From Palsa-513 sp036510225 (GTDB lineage Bacteria; Actinomycetota; Thermoleophilia; Solirubrobacterales; Solirubrobacteraceae): a stretch of DNA of 20,589 nucleotides. Where the stretch lies: assembly GCA_036510225.1 (NCBI GenBank), contig DATCEH010000021.1, positions 1 through 20,589 on the forward strand. The letters are read 5' to 3'. A program made the translations under genes and the position numbers. Positions 13,840 to 20,509 of this stretch are shown piece after piece (within the stretch, counting starts at the first letter, position 1; the number at the start of each line of letters is the position of its first letter). The notes beneath the pieces are model-generated. The model did not search any database, was not told where the DNA came from, and saw only the letters and a program-made list of their open reading frames with translations.

Positions 13840-14286
13840 ATGGTCCAGAGTAAGACGCTGGCGCAGTTGACGTCACTCGTGATCGGAGTCGCTTATGCGA
13901 TCGGCGGAATCGTCGGCTTCGCCTACACAGGTTTCAGCGGCGTGACGGCGTCGAACGGTCCGAAGGTCTTCGGCATCCTCTCCGTCAACCCGTTCCACAA
14001 CGTCTTCCACCTCGTCGTCGGACTCGGCCTGCTGTACGCAGCCGCCAAGCTGAGCACGACATTCAACGAGGGCGCGCTGATCGGTCTGGGATCGATCTAC
14101 ATCATCGCGACGATCTGCGGGTTCATCTACGCCCACATTCCCGTGATCTCGGTCGTCTCGAGCAGCGCGCCGGATAACTACCTGCACCTGATCACCGGCC
14201 TCACCGCATTGGCCGGCGGAACCCTCTCGGCGAGCATCAGCAAGTCGCCAGGCGGAACGACCCCAGCCAGCGCCCTCGGGCGGTAG
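13840..14286 (+). CDS. DUF4383 family integral membrane protein
   Basis: A 148-residue protein with four predicted helices at about residues 10-30, 54-72, 78-98 and 114-132. The family pattern is visible as NPFHNVFHLVVGLGLLYAA (50-68) and the similar DNYLHLITGLTALAGG (112-127), two His-containing helices that look like an internal duplication. DUF4383 proteins are common in actinobacteria and cyanobacteria and have no known function; the paired membrane histidines invite speculation about metal or haem binding, which is untested. The ATG at 13840 is set by GGAGG at 13828-13832, seven bases upstream; a GTG two codons earlier is too close to it. The gene has its own promoter and a strong intrinsic terminator, so it is a single-gene unit. 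Confidence 0.9.
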   Translation: MVQSKTLAQLTSLVIGVAYAIGGIVGFAYTGFSGVTASNGPKVFGILSVNPFHNVFHLVVGLGLLYAAAKLSTTFNEGALIGLGSIYIIATICGFIYAHIPVISVVSSSAPDNYLHLITGLTALAGGTLSASISKSPGGTTPASALGR

Positions 14287-14354
14287 CGAGCACCCTCGCC
14301 GTTCTGCGGGTAACGGACCCGTAGGACTGGCGCACCCACCGCACATTCTGGATC

Positions 14355-14395
14355 AGACGACCCGCGGGCTCATCGCCGGCGGGTCGTCTTTTTTT
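14355..14395 (+). terminator. Strong intrinsic (Rho-independent) terminator
   Basis: A perfect 11-bp stem (AGACGACCCGC 14355-14365 and GCGGGTCGTCT 14379-14389) closes a 13-base loop and runs straight into a T-run through 14395. This is the clearest terminator in the window and ends the DUF4383 transcript. Confidence 0.95.
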
Positions 14396-14428
14396 GTGTG
14401 CAGCCTACCGGCCTCACAGGCGGTCGCA

Positions 14429-14488
14429 TCACGAGCTCCTGGCTTCCCAGACTGACGCGTCGCGAGCTCCTGGCTCCCAGACGACGCG
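14429..14488 (+). repeat. Tandem duplication of about 30 bp
   Basis: 14429-14459 and 14460-14488 abut and are nearly identical. Both share GAGCTCCTGGCT and end GACGCG; the second copy lacks two T residues and has one A-to-G change. Confidence 0.75.
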
Positions 14489-14510
14489 GCGGACGCCGCA
14501 CAACCTCGAC

Positions 14511-14531
14511 CGATCCGCGATCCGCGATCTG
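14511..14531 (+). repeat. 7-bp triple tandem repeat
   Basis: CGATCCG occurs twice in a row and is followed by CGATCTG. Confidence 0.6.
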
Positions 14532-14665
14532 CGGCTCGCGTCGTGTGACGCGTCGGCGCCGGCCGGCCAGTTCACGCAGCGTTCATCTAACTGACGCGAT
14601 CGGGAAACGGCGGAAATCTAAGTTTCTCGCGAGTGGAGAGCACCCCTACAGCGAGGTGAACCGGA

Positions 14666-15037
14666 ATGCCGATTACCCCAGTGACCAGCCTGTATGAGCA
14701 AGTCGGCGGCGAAGCCGGCGTCGAGGCCATCGTCGACCGCTTCTACGAGAAGCTCTGGGCCGAGCCCAAGCTCGACCAGTTCTTCAAGGGGATCGAACGC
14801 CAGGAGCTCAAGCGCCACCAGCGGATGTTCCTCAACCTGCTGCTCGGCGGCGGCGAGTTCTACACCGGCCGGCCGCTGACCGAGGCGCACGCGACGCTGA
14901 AGATCGACGACGTGTCCTACGACCTCGTGTGCGACTACTTCGTCGAGACGTGTCGCGACCTCGACATCGACGAGTCCGTCATCTCGATCGCCGGCGGAGC
15001 CCTCGCGGGCTTCCGGTCGTCGGTCGTCACCGTCTGA
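14666..15037 (+). CDS. glbN: Group 1 truncated haemoglobin (trHbN)
   Basis: A 123-residue 2-on-2 globin. The B-helix Phe26-Tyr27 (FYEK), the E-helix LKRHQRMFL with Leu48 at E7 and Gln52 at E11, and the proximal His75 (EAHATLKI) are all spaced as in Mycobacterium tuberculosis HbN (Tyr33, Leu54, Gln58, His81). The distal Tyr-Gln pair that stabilises bound O2 in that NO dioxygenase is thus present. Family knowledge predicts haem-based conversion of NO to nitrate, or O2 binding, in the cytoplasm. The N-terminal pre-A helix of HbN is shortened. The ATG is set by GAGGTG seven bases upstream. The gene is monocistronic, separated from DUF4383 by a terminator, and convergent with the WS/DGAT gene. Confidence 0.95.
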   Translation: MPITPVTSLYEQVGGEAGVEAIVDRFYEKLWAEPKLDQFFKGIERQELKRHQRMFLNLLLGGGEFYTGRPLTEAHATLKIDDVSYDLVCDYFVETCRDLDIDESVISIAGGALAGFRSSVVTV

Positions 15038-15134
15038 CCCACCCCATGACGGCCGGCCGTCCGGCACACCAGCCGGGCGGCCAGCCGCGTGGCCGTCGCA
15101 GGTCCGGGCTGAGCCGCCCGACGCGGGGCTGAGC

Positions 15135-16514
15135 TCAGCCTCGCGCGAGGGCGAGCAGCTCGTCGATCGCCGCGTCGATGCCCGCCGCGATCCGGTCGGC
15201 GTCATCGGCCAGCGCGGCCTGCGCGTAGACACCGAAGCACGCCTCGTCATGGACGGTCGTCATCCCGATCGAGATCCCATGGCCGCCGGTCAGCGGGACG
15301 ACCGGGTACGCGCGGACAGCCTCGCAGCCGAGCAGGTACAGGGGGACCCGGGGACCCGGGATGTTCGAGATCGTCAGGTTCGACAGATACGGGCTGGCGA
15401 GGATCCGGGAGGCCAGACGTCTGACGCCGCGCGGCGCGAGCGACAGGGCGCCGAGCACGGCGTCCGAGCCCTCGGGCTCGTTCTCCCGCTTGCGTTCGCG
15501 CATCGCCACGTGGATGTCCCGCAGCCGCCAGACCGGGTCGGCCTCGGCGGTCGGGAGGGGGAGGAAGAGGAACGCGATCCCGTTGCCCCAGCGCTCGTCC
15601 GGCCCCTGGACGCTGACCGGGACCATCGCCTTGATCTCGCTCTCGCGCGGCGGCTCGTCGCGCTCGTCGAGCAGGTCCCGCAGGCCGCCGGCGCTCGCGC
15701 TGAGCAGGACGTCGTTGATCGTCGTCCCGAAGTGGTTCTTGATCTCCCGGAGGTCCTCGAGCGGCCGCGACAGGAGCGCGAGGTGGCGCTGTCCGGTCAT
15801 CTCCCCGTTGATCCGACTCGGCGGGGCGAGCGGCATCGCCGCGTGAACGACCGCCCGGGCCGCGCTCCACGCCTGGCCGGGCAGGTCCAGCAGCCGGCTC
15901 GGGTTGCGGGCCCACCCGACTGGGACCAGGCCGAGGTCGAGCGCCTGACCCAGCTGATGGCCGATCGCCTCGCCGACCAGCTCGATGCCTCCCGGTTGCT
16001 CCTCGGGCGCCCAGTCCTCCGGATCGACCAGCTCCGGCTCGGGCGTCACGTCGAGCAGGAGTGACATCAGCTCGACCGCGGCCAGGCCGTCGACCAGGCA
16101 ATGGTGGGCCTTCCCGACGACGCCGATCCGTCCGTCGTCGAGCTGCTCGGCGATCCACAGCTCCCACAGCGGTCGACCGTGCTCGAGCGGCGTCGACATG
16201 ACCTCGTCGACCAGCCTCCCGAAATCCCCGTGAGGCGCCTGGAGGACGTGACGCGACAGGTCGAAATCCGGGTCGTCGACCCAGACCGGGTCGTCCAGGC
16301 CGAGCGGGATCTCGAGCAGCCTCTGGCGATACCGCGGAGCCCGGCCGAGCCGGCTCTCGATGTGCCCGCGGACCGTCTCGAAGTCCGGTCGCGACCCGTC
16401 GGCCCGCGGCGCGAAGACCGCCGCCCACCCGACGTGCATCGGCGCGTCGGCCGATTCCAGGGAGAGGAATGCCGCGTCAAGGGCTGACAGCCGGTTCCGG
16501 CTCATAGAGGCCAC
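15135..16514 (-). CDS. Wax ester synthase / diacylglycerol acyltransferase (WS/DGAT)
   Basis: A 459-residue acyltransferase of the bacterial WS/DGAT family. These use acyl-CoA to esterify diacylglycerol or fatty alcohols, making triacylglycerol or wax esters at the membrane and at lipid droplets. The catalytic HHxxxDG is HHCLVDG (137-143). Other marks are LSALDAAFL near the N-terminus, RPLWELW (114-120), the NDVLL helix (267-271), the MVPVSV strand (297-302) and SNIPGPRVPLY (383-393) in the C-terminal CoA-acyltransferase-like domain. Length is normal. A GTG at 16514 has GGGA-type bases upstream, while the ATG at 16505 is a shorter option beginning MSRNRLSALD, close to typical family starts. 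It is divergent from the 72-residue, helical-repeat and hydrolase genes. Confidence 0.95.
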   Translation of the reverse strand: MASMSRNRLSALDAAFLSLESADAPMHVGWAAVFAPRADGSRPDFETVRGHIESRLGRAPRYRQRLLEIPLGLDDPVWVDDPDFDLSRHVLQAPHGDFGRLVDEVMSTPLEHGRPLWELWIAEQLDDGRIGVVGKAHHCLVDGLAAVELMSLLLDVTPEPELVDPEDWAPEEQPGGIELVGEAIGHQLGQALDLGLVPVGWARNPSRLLDLPGQAWSAARAVVHAAMPLAPPSRINGEMTGQRHLALLSRPLEDLREIKNHFGTTINDVLLSASAGGLRDLLDERDEPPRESEIKAMVPVSVQGPDERWGNGIAFLFLPLPTAEADPVWRLRDIHVAMRERKRENEPEGSDAVLGALSLAPRGVRRLASRILASPYLSNLTISNIPGPRVPLYLLGCEAVRAYPVVPLTGGHGISIGMTTVHDEACFGVYAQAALADDADRIAAGIDAAIDELLALARG

Positions 16515-16603
16515 GCTCGTCCCACGAAGGCTTCTACGAGTCTGGTCCCCGCCCGGTTCATCTGGGTGTCATACCGCACAATCGGAGCCGCACGTCGGCC
16601 GGC

Positions 16604-16663
16604 CGTCGGTCGGCCCGTCGATCGGCAGGTCGCTCGGCCGATCAGTCGGTTCTCCGATCTGCC
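16604..16663. repeat. Degenerate 12-bp tandem repeat in the divergent WS/DGAT intergenic region
   Basis: Five 12-base units (starts 16604, 16616, 16628, 16640 and 16652) share a core like GTCGNTCGGCC, with decreasing fidelity from left to right. The array lies between the two divergent starts, where regulators could bind. Confidence 0.5.
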
Positions 16664-16713
16664 TTCGGGCTGACCGGCCGGGTCGCCGGCCGGGAGCGGC
16701 GTCGAGCCCGGGA

Positions 16714-16719
16714 TATGGT
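16714..16719 (+). promoter_or_regulatory. Putative -10 element (TATGGT) before the 72-residue gene
   Basis: TATGGT is followed by eight bases and the ATG at 16728. The GGGATAT context resembles that before 19281. It suggests a leaderless or nearly leaderless transcript. Confidence 0.4.
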
Positions 16720-16727
16720 GTTCGGGG

Positions 16728-16946
16728 ATGAACGAGAACGCCGAGCGAATCCTCAAGTCCGAGCTGGGCGGCAAGGCCCCCCGCGGAATGGACGGCCTGA
16801 CCGAGGCGGACATGGCCGGCTTTGCCGGGATGCTCCACGACGCCAAGCGTCGCCAGTCACAGGAGCTCGAGGAGGCCGTCGACCAGGCGCTCGAGATCGT
16901 CCCCCGCCTGGTCCGCGGGACGGCCCGCCGGATCCTGTTCGGCTAG
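16728..16946 (+). CDS. Small helical protein of unknown function (72 residues)
   Basis: I do not recognise the family. The protein is predicted to be mostly helical: residues 1-12 (NENAERILKSEL), 24-50 with an acidic to basic run (TEADMAGFAGMLHDAKRRQ), and a C-terminal amphipathic helix of about 52-71 ending RGTARRILFG, with basic and hydrophobic faces. There is no signal peptide or transmembrane helix. Its stop is six bases before the start of the 434-residue repeat protein, so the two are certainly co-transcribed and may bind each other. A basic amphipathic C-terminal helix could attach to a membrane or lipid surface, which would suit the neighbouring lipid genes; this is inference only. 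Confidence 0.7.
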   Translation: MNENAERILKSELGGKAPRGMDGLTEADMAGFAGMLHDAKRRQSQELEEAVDQALEIVPRLVRGTARRILFG

Positions 16947-16952
16947 CCGTCG

Positions 16953-18257
16953 ATGAACGCCCGGCAGAACTCAGAGGTCGAGATCCTCAAGCTCGCCCGC
17001 CTGGTCGGTGTCGAGCCGGACGACGTCCGGTACTTCGAGCAGGTCGACGCCCAGGACATCCGCGACCTCCGCGACCAGGTCACCGTCGTGATGTTCGATG
17101 CCGATCGCCAGATGCTCCAGCGGGTGGCCAACGCGACCCGCCTGATTCCGACCAAGCTCGCAGCCGTGATCGGCGAGCAGGCCTTCGGCCCGCTGCTCTG
17201 CGCCCGGGTCACCGGTCTGCTCGAGCCGTCCCGGGCGGTCGACATCGCCGGACATCTGCCGACCGACTTCCTCGCCGAGCTCTCGGTCCAGCTCGACCCC
17301 CGCCGGGCGAGCCGCGTGATCGCCGAGATGCCGGCCGACCAGATCGCGGCGATCGCCAAGGTCCTGGCCCGCCGGGACGAGCACATCGCGATGGGCCGAC
17401 TCGTCAGCCACCTGTCGAAGGCGTCGCTCGCCGCCGCGCTCGACGTCGTCGACGACGAGGCGCTGCTGCGGACGGCCTACGTGATGGAGTCGAAGTCGAG
17501 CATCGGAGCCCTCGTCGCCCTGCTGTCGGCCGACCGCCTCGAGCAGATCATCCGGACCGCGAGCAGCGCCGGCCTCTGGCCTGAGGCGCTCGAGGTCCTC
17601 CGCCACGTGACCGACGATCAGCGCGGCTCGCTCGGAGACCTCGCGGCCGGCCTCGAGGACGAGGTCCTCGACAGCATGGTCCGGGCCGCCCAGGCCGACG
17701 AGCTCTGGGCCAGCGTGCTCCCGGTCACCCGGGCGATGAGCCCCGAGAGTCGCGAGCGCTTCGCGACGCTCGCGTCCGTCCAGACCCGGCCGGTCCTCGC
17801 GACGATCGTCGACGCCGCGGCCGCTGAGGACCTCTGGGCCGAGCTCCTGATCCTGCTCCCGGTCCTCCCGCCCGCCGCCCGCCGCCGGGTCGCCGCCCTG
17901 GCGGCCGCGTTCGGCCGGCAGGTCTTCGAGGGGATCCTCGAGGCCGCCCACGAGTACGACCTCTGGTCGCCGCTGATCCTCTTCGCCGCCGAGCTCGACA
18001 AGCCGGCCCAGAAGAAGATCGCCGAGTCGCTCGGCAAGCTCGACGACGACGCCCTCGACGGGCTCCTGGCCGAGGTCTACAACGAGCGACTCGAGCTCGA
18101 GCTGCTCGGAATCATCGCCCAGCTGGCGGTCGCCGGCCAGAAGCGAGTCGCCAAGCGAATGACCGACCGGGCCGACGAGGATATCCTCGGGGCACTCGCC
18201 GAGGCGGCCGACGAGCAGTCGTTCGCGCCGCTCCAAAAGGCGGCGAAGGCGAGTTGA
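16953..18257 (+). CDS. MgtE_N/FliG-like helical protein with five 43-residue repeats
   Basis: A 434-residue soluble, all-helical protein. Residues about 75-190 resemble the superhelical MgtE N-terminal/FliG-middle domain (RAVDIAGHLPTDFLAEL, RASRVIAEMPADQIAAIAKVL). From residue 194 there are five repeats of exactly 43 residues: 194-236, 237-279, 280-322, 323-365 and 366-408, then a partial sixth. Positions 15-16 are LW in the first four repeats and position 6 is nearly always I, M or L. No membrane segment is present, so it is not a Mg transporter. It lies six bases after the 72-residue gene and its TGA overlaps a possible TTG start of the hydrolase. A scaffold or coat role for a lipid or polymer granule is suggested by the neighbours but not shown. 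Confidence 0.8.
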   Translation: MNARQNSEVEILKLARLVGVEPDDVRYFEQVDAQDIRDLRDQVTVVMFDADRQMLQRVANATRLIPTKLAAVIGEQAFGPLLCARVTGLLEPSRAVDIAGHLPTDFLAELSVQLDPRRASRVIAEMPADQIAAIAKVLARRDEHIAMGRLVSHLSKASLAAALDVVDDEALLRTAYVMESKSSIGALVALLSADRLEQIIRTASSAGLWPEALEVLRHVTDDQRGSLGDLAAGLEDEVLDSMVRAAQADELWASVLPVTRAMSPESRERFATLASVQTRPVLATIVDAAAAEDLWAELLILLPVLPPAARRRVAALAAAFGRQVFEGILEAAHEYDLWSPLILFAAELDKPAQKKIAESLGKLDDDALDGLLAEVYNERLELELLGIIAQLAVAGQKRVAKRMTDRADEDILGALAEAADEQSFAPLQKAAKAS

Positions 18258-18259
18258 GC

Positions 18260-19228
18260 ATGTATAAGCTCCCGCCGGTGGACGCCGCCGACGCAGGTCC
18301 TGACGACGGCGCCGAGCCCGATGCCTACGGGCCTGTCGGGCACTCCGACTGGCTGGACGTCGACTGGTCCGAGCACCAGCGTTGGGTCCGCGTCGAAGGT
18401 CGATGGGTCAACGTCGTCGAGCTCGGCTCGGGTCCGCCCGTGCTCCTGATCCACGGGTTGTCGTGCTGGCAGAGCTGGCTCGAGAACATCTGCTTCTTCG
18501 CCCGCGACCACCGCGTGATCGCGATGGACCTGCCCGGCTTCGGCGCGTCGCAGGCCCCGGCCGAGCCGATCTCGATCAGCGGCTACGCCCGGATGCTCGA
18601 CGCCCTCTGCGACGAGCTCGGCGTCGCCTGCGCGGCGGTCGTCGGCAACTCGATGGGCGGCTTCATCGGCGCCGAGCTCGCGATCCGCTTTCCCGCCCGG
18701 GTCGAGCGTCTCTGCCTGGCGCCGGCGATCGGCCTGAACATGGAGCACGTCCGCCAGGAGCGGCGCCGGACGATCGGCAACCGCGTCGAGAACGTCCTCT
18801 TCTTCGGCCTCGCCTGGCTGTCGGTTCGCTCCGACCTCCCGGTGCGCAGGGCCGGTCTCCGGGAGAAGCTGCTCAAGCTGATCGTCGCCCACCCCGAACG
18901 CCTCCCGGGCGCCCTCGTCCTCCAGGTGATCCGGGCGACCGGACGCGCGAGCGGCTTTGCCGCGGCGATCGACGCGATCACCCGGTATCCGATCCGCGAC
19001 CGGCTCGGCGAGATCGCCTGCCCGACGCTGATCATCTGGGGCGCCGACGACCGCCTCGTCCCGGTCAGCGACGCGACCGAGCTCGAGTGGCTGATCCCCA
19101 ACTCGCGCAAGCTGATCTACGACGAGACCGGCCACCTGCCGATGCTCGAGCGGCCGGCCCGCTTCAACGCCGACCTTCGCGCCTTTCTCGACGATGGCCC
19201 GCCCGCCAGAACCCGCCGGCGTGCATAG
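18260..19228 (+). CDS. Alpha/beta hydrolase (first of a tandem pair)
   Basis: A 322-residue serine hydrolase. Numbering from this ATG, the oxyanion segment is LLIHGLSCW (about 62-70), the nucleophile elbow GNSMGG gives Ser131, the acid is Asp264 in WGADDRLVP, and the base is His292 in ETGHLPMLERP. Before the fold lies a 50-residue leader with DAYGPVGHSDW and DVDWSEHQRW, repeated in its downstream paralogue and unusual for the superfamily. A cap region (about 160-235) lies between the core halves. The relatives hydrolyse esters, epoxides or C-C bonds; the substrate is unknown. A TTG at 18254 overlapping the previous stop has GAAGG four bases upstream and is an alternative start. WS/DGAT nearby suggests an ester or lipid substrate. 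Confidence 0.9.
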   Translation: MYKLPPVDAADAGPDDGAEPDAYGPVGHSDWLDVDWSEHQRWVRVEGRWVNVVELGSGPPVLLIHGLSCWQSWLENICFFARDHRVIAMDLPGFGASQAPAEPISISGYARMLDALCDELGVACAAVVGNSMGGFIGAELAIRFPARVERLCLAPAIGLNMEHVRQERRRTIGNRVENVLFFGLAWLSVRSDLPVRRAGLREKLLKLIVAHPERLPGALVLQVIRATGRASGFAAAIDAITRYPIRDRLGEIACPTLIIWGADDRLVPVSDATELEWLIPNSRKLIYDETGHLPMLERPARFNADLRAFLDDGPPARTRRRA

Positions 19229-19267
19229 GCGCCCTGCGCGTTTCTCGCCGGGGTCGCCCGGCCGGGA

Positions 19268-19273
19268 TATCAT
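19268..19273 (+). promoter_or_regulatory. Putative -10 element (TATCAT) for a leaderless transcript
   Basis: TATCAT ends seven bases before the ATG at 19281, identical in sequence and spacing to the candidate before 2566. It supports the short start for the second hydrolase and separate transcription. No clear -35 box is seen. Confidence 0.5.
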
Positions 19274-19280
19274 CAGCGCG

Positions 19281-20273
19281 ATGCGGATCAGGTCTTCCGG
19301 AACCGGCCAGCACGACAGCCCGCCCGACGAGCAGCACAGCCCGCTCGACGCCTACGGGTCGGTCGGCCGGTCGGAGTGGATGGACATCGACTGGAGCAAG
19401 CACCTCCGCTGGCTGAACGTCGACGGATCCTGGATAAACGTCCTCGACATCGGCGAGGGCCCGGCGATCCTGTTCATCCACGGCCTGTCCGGCTGCTGGC
19501 AGAACTGGCTGGAGAACCTTCCGCTGTTCGCGCACGACCACCGCGTGATCGCCGTCGACCTGCCGGGCTTCGGCGAGTCCGAGATGCCGGTTGATCCAAT
19601 CTCGATCAGCGGGTACGCGCGGACCGTCAACGCCCTCTTCGAGCCGCTCGAACTCGAGAGCGCCGTCGTCGTCGGAAACTCGATGGGTGGCTTCGTCGGC
19701 CTCGAGATGGCGATCTGCTTCCCGCCGCGGGTCGAGCGACTCTGCCTGGTCGGCGCGGCCGGCCTGAGCATCGAGCACCTGCGGACGGAGCGGACCCGCG
19801 GAATCCGCCATCGGGCGGAGAACGTCGCCTTCTTCTACGTCGCCTGGCTCTCGACCCGCTCGCCCGGCCTGATGGCCCGGCCCCGGCCCCGGCAGATGGT
19901 GCTCAAGCTGGTCGCCGCCCATCCCGAGCGACTGCCCGGGGCGCTCGTCGTCGAGCAGGTCGGCGGAGCCGGCAAAGACGGCTTCGCCGGGGCCCTCGAA
20001 GCCCTCACCTGCTACCCGATCCGCGACCGCCTCTGCGAGATCGCCTGTCCGACGCTGATCGTCTGGGGCGACAAGGACATCCTCGTTCCGGTCAAGGACG
20101 CCGCCGAGTTCGAACGGCTGATCTCCGACTCGCGAAAGGTGATCTACCAGGACACCGGGCACATCCCGATGCTCGAGCGTCCAGCCCGCTTCAACGCCGA
20201 CCTCCGCGCCTTCCTCGAGGAGCGGCCGGGCGAGCAGACGCCGGTCGCCCAGACGCGCAGCTTCGCCGCCTGA
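19281..20273 (+). CDS. Alpha/beta hydrolase (second of a tandem pair)
   Basis: A 330-residue paralogue of the preceding hydrolase, alike along its whole length (shared ISISGYAR, GNSMGGF, HPERLPGALV, YPIRDRL-EIACPTLI and TGH-PMLERPARFNADLRAFL). The triad is Ser134 (GNSMGG), Asp266 (WGDKDILVP) and His294 (DTGHIPM). The leader keeps DAYGSVGRSEW and DIDWSKHLRW. The cap region is the most divergent part (LMARPRPRQM against DLPVRRAGLR), which suggests a change in substrate range after duplication. The ATG at 19281 is preferred over an upstream in-frame ATG at 19194, because a -10-like TATCAT lies just before it and homology to the paralogue begins shortly after it. The earlier start would overlap the first hydrolase. 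Confidence 0.9.
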   Translation: MRIRSSGTGQHDSPPDEQHSPLDAYGSVGRSEWMDIDWSKHLRWLNVDGSWINVLDIGEGPAILFIHGLSGCWQNWLENLPLFAHDHRVIAVDLPGFGESEMPVDPISISGYARTVNALFEPLELESAVVVGNSMGGFVGLEMAICFPPRVERLCLVGAAGLSIEHLRTERTRGIRHRAENVAFFYVAWLSTRSPGLMARPRPRQMVLKLVAAHPERLPGALVVEQVGGAGKDGFAGALEALTCYPIRDRLCEIACPTLIVWGDKDILVPVKDAAEFERLISDSRKVIYQDTGHIPMLERPARFNADLRAFLEERPGEQTPVAQTRSFAA

Positions 20274-20367
20274 GCAGGCCCGCCGACGCCCCGGATCGCC
20301 GCCGGCCCCGCCCCTGAACCCGGGTTCTCGCTCGCCGCGCCGGGCTCGCCGATCGGCCGCATCAGGC

Positions 20368-20396
20368 TGGACACGTCCGGATCGGTCGACTATTCT
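20368..20396 (+). promoter_or_regulatory. Good sigma-70-type promoter for the gene at the right edge
   Basis: TGGACA (20368-20373) and TATTCT (20391-20396) are separated by exactly 17 bases. Transcription would start near 20403, giving a leader of about 105 bases. A small hairpin (GCGCC 20401-20405 and GGCGC 20412-20416) lies right at the expected transcript start. Confidence 0.65.
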
Positions 20397-20509
20397 CTGC
20401 GCGCCAGAATCGGCGCAGCCGCTCCGCGACGGCGGGGACGGTCTCGCGACGATTCGGCGGTTCGGATTCTGCATACGGCGCGGAGCCTGCGAAAGGTGGC
20501 GGTCGGGAA

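Larger units (their letters stand above)
14287..14665. other. 379-base intergenic region between DUF4383 and trHbN
   Basis: It holds the intrinsic terminator (14355-14395), a 30-bp tandem duplication (14429-14488), a 7-bp triple repeat (14511-14531) and an AT-richer stretch at about 14600-14630 that probably contains the globin promoter. I could not pick out convincing -35 and -10 boxes. No gene is supported. Confidence 0.5.

Noticed and set aside
15048..15061. 14-bp palindrome GACGGCCGGCCGTC between trHbN and WS/DGAT, and a similar one at 15127-15140
   Set aside because: GC-rich palindromes without a loop are frequent by chance here, and nothing else supports an operator or terminator.
16971..18236. 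A 421-codon minus-strand frame opposite the repeat protein
   Set aside because: The apparent repeats in it are only the reflection of the 43-residue repeats on the plus strand. It has no start signals or family features.
16953..18257. Annotation as a magnesium transporter (MgtE)
   Set aside because: Only a soluble MgtE_N-like helical region is present. There are no CBS domains and no transmembrane helices.
20316..20327. 12-bp palindrome GAACCCGGGTTC after the second hydrolase
   Set aside because: It has no loop or T-run and no second copy, so a regulatory role cannot be supported.
19164..20474. A 436-codon minus-strand frame opposite the second hydrolase
   Set aside because: Low-complexity Arg/Asp-rich product antisense to a clear hydrolase gene with an intact triad.
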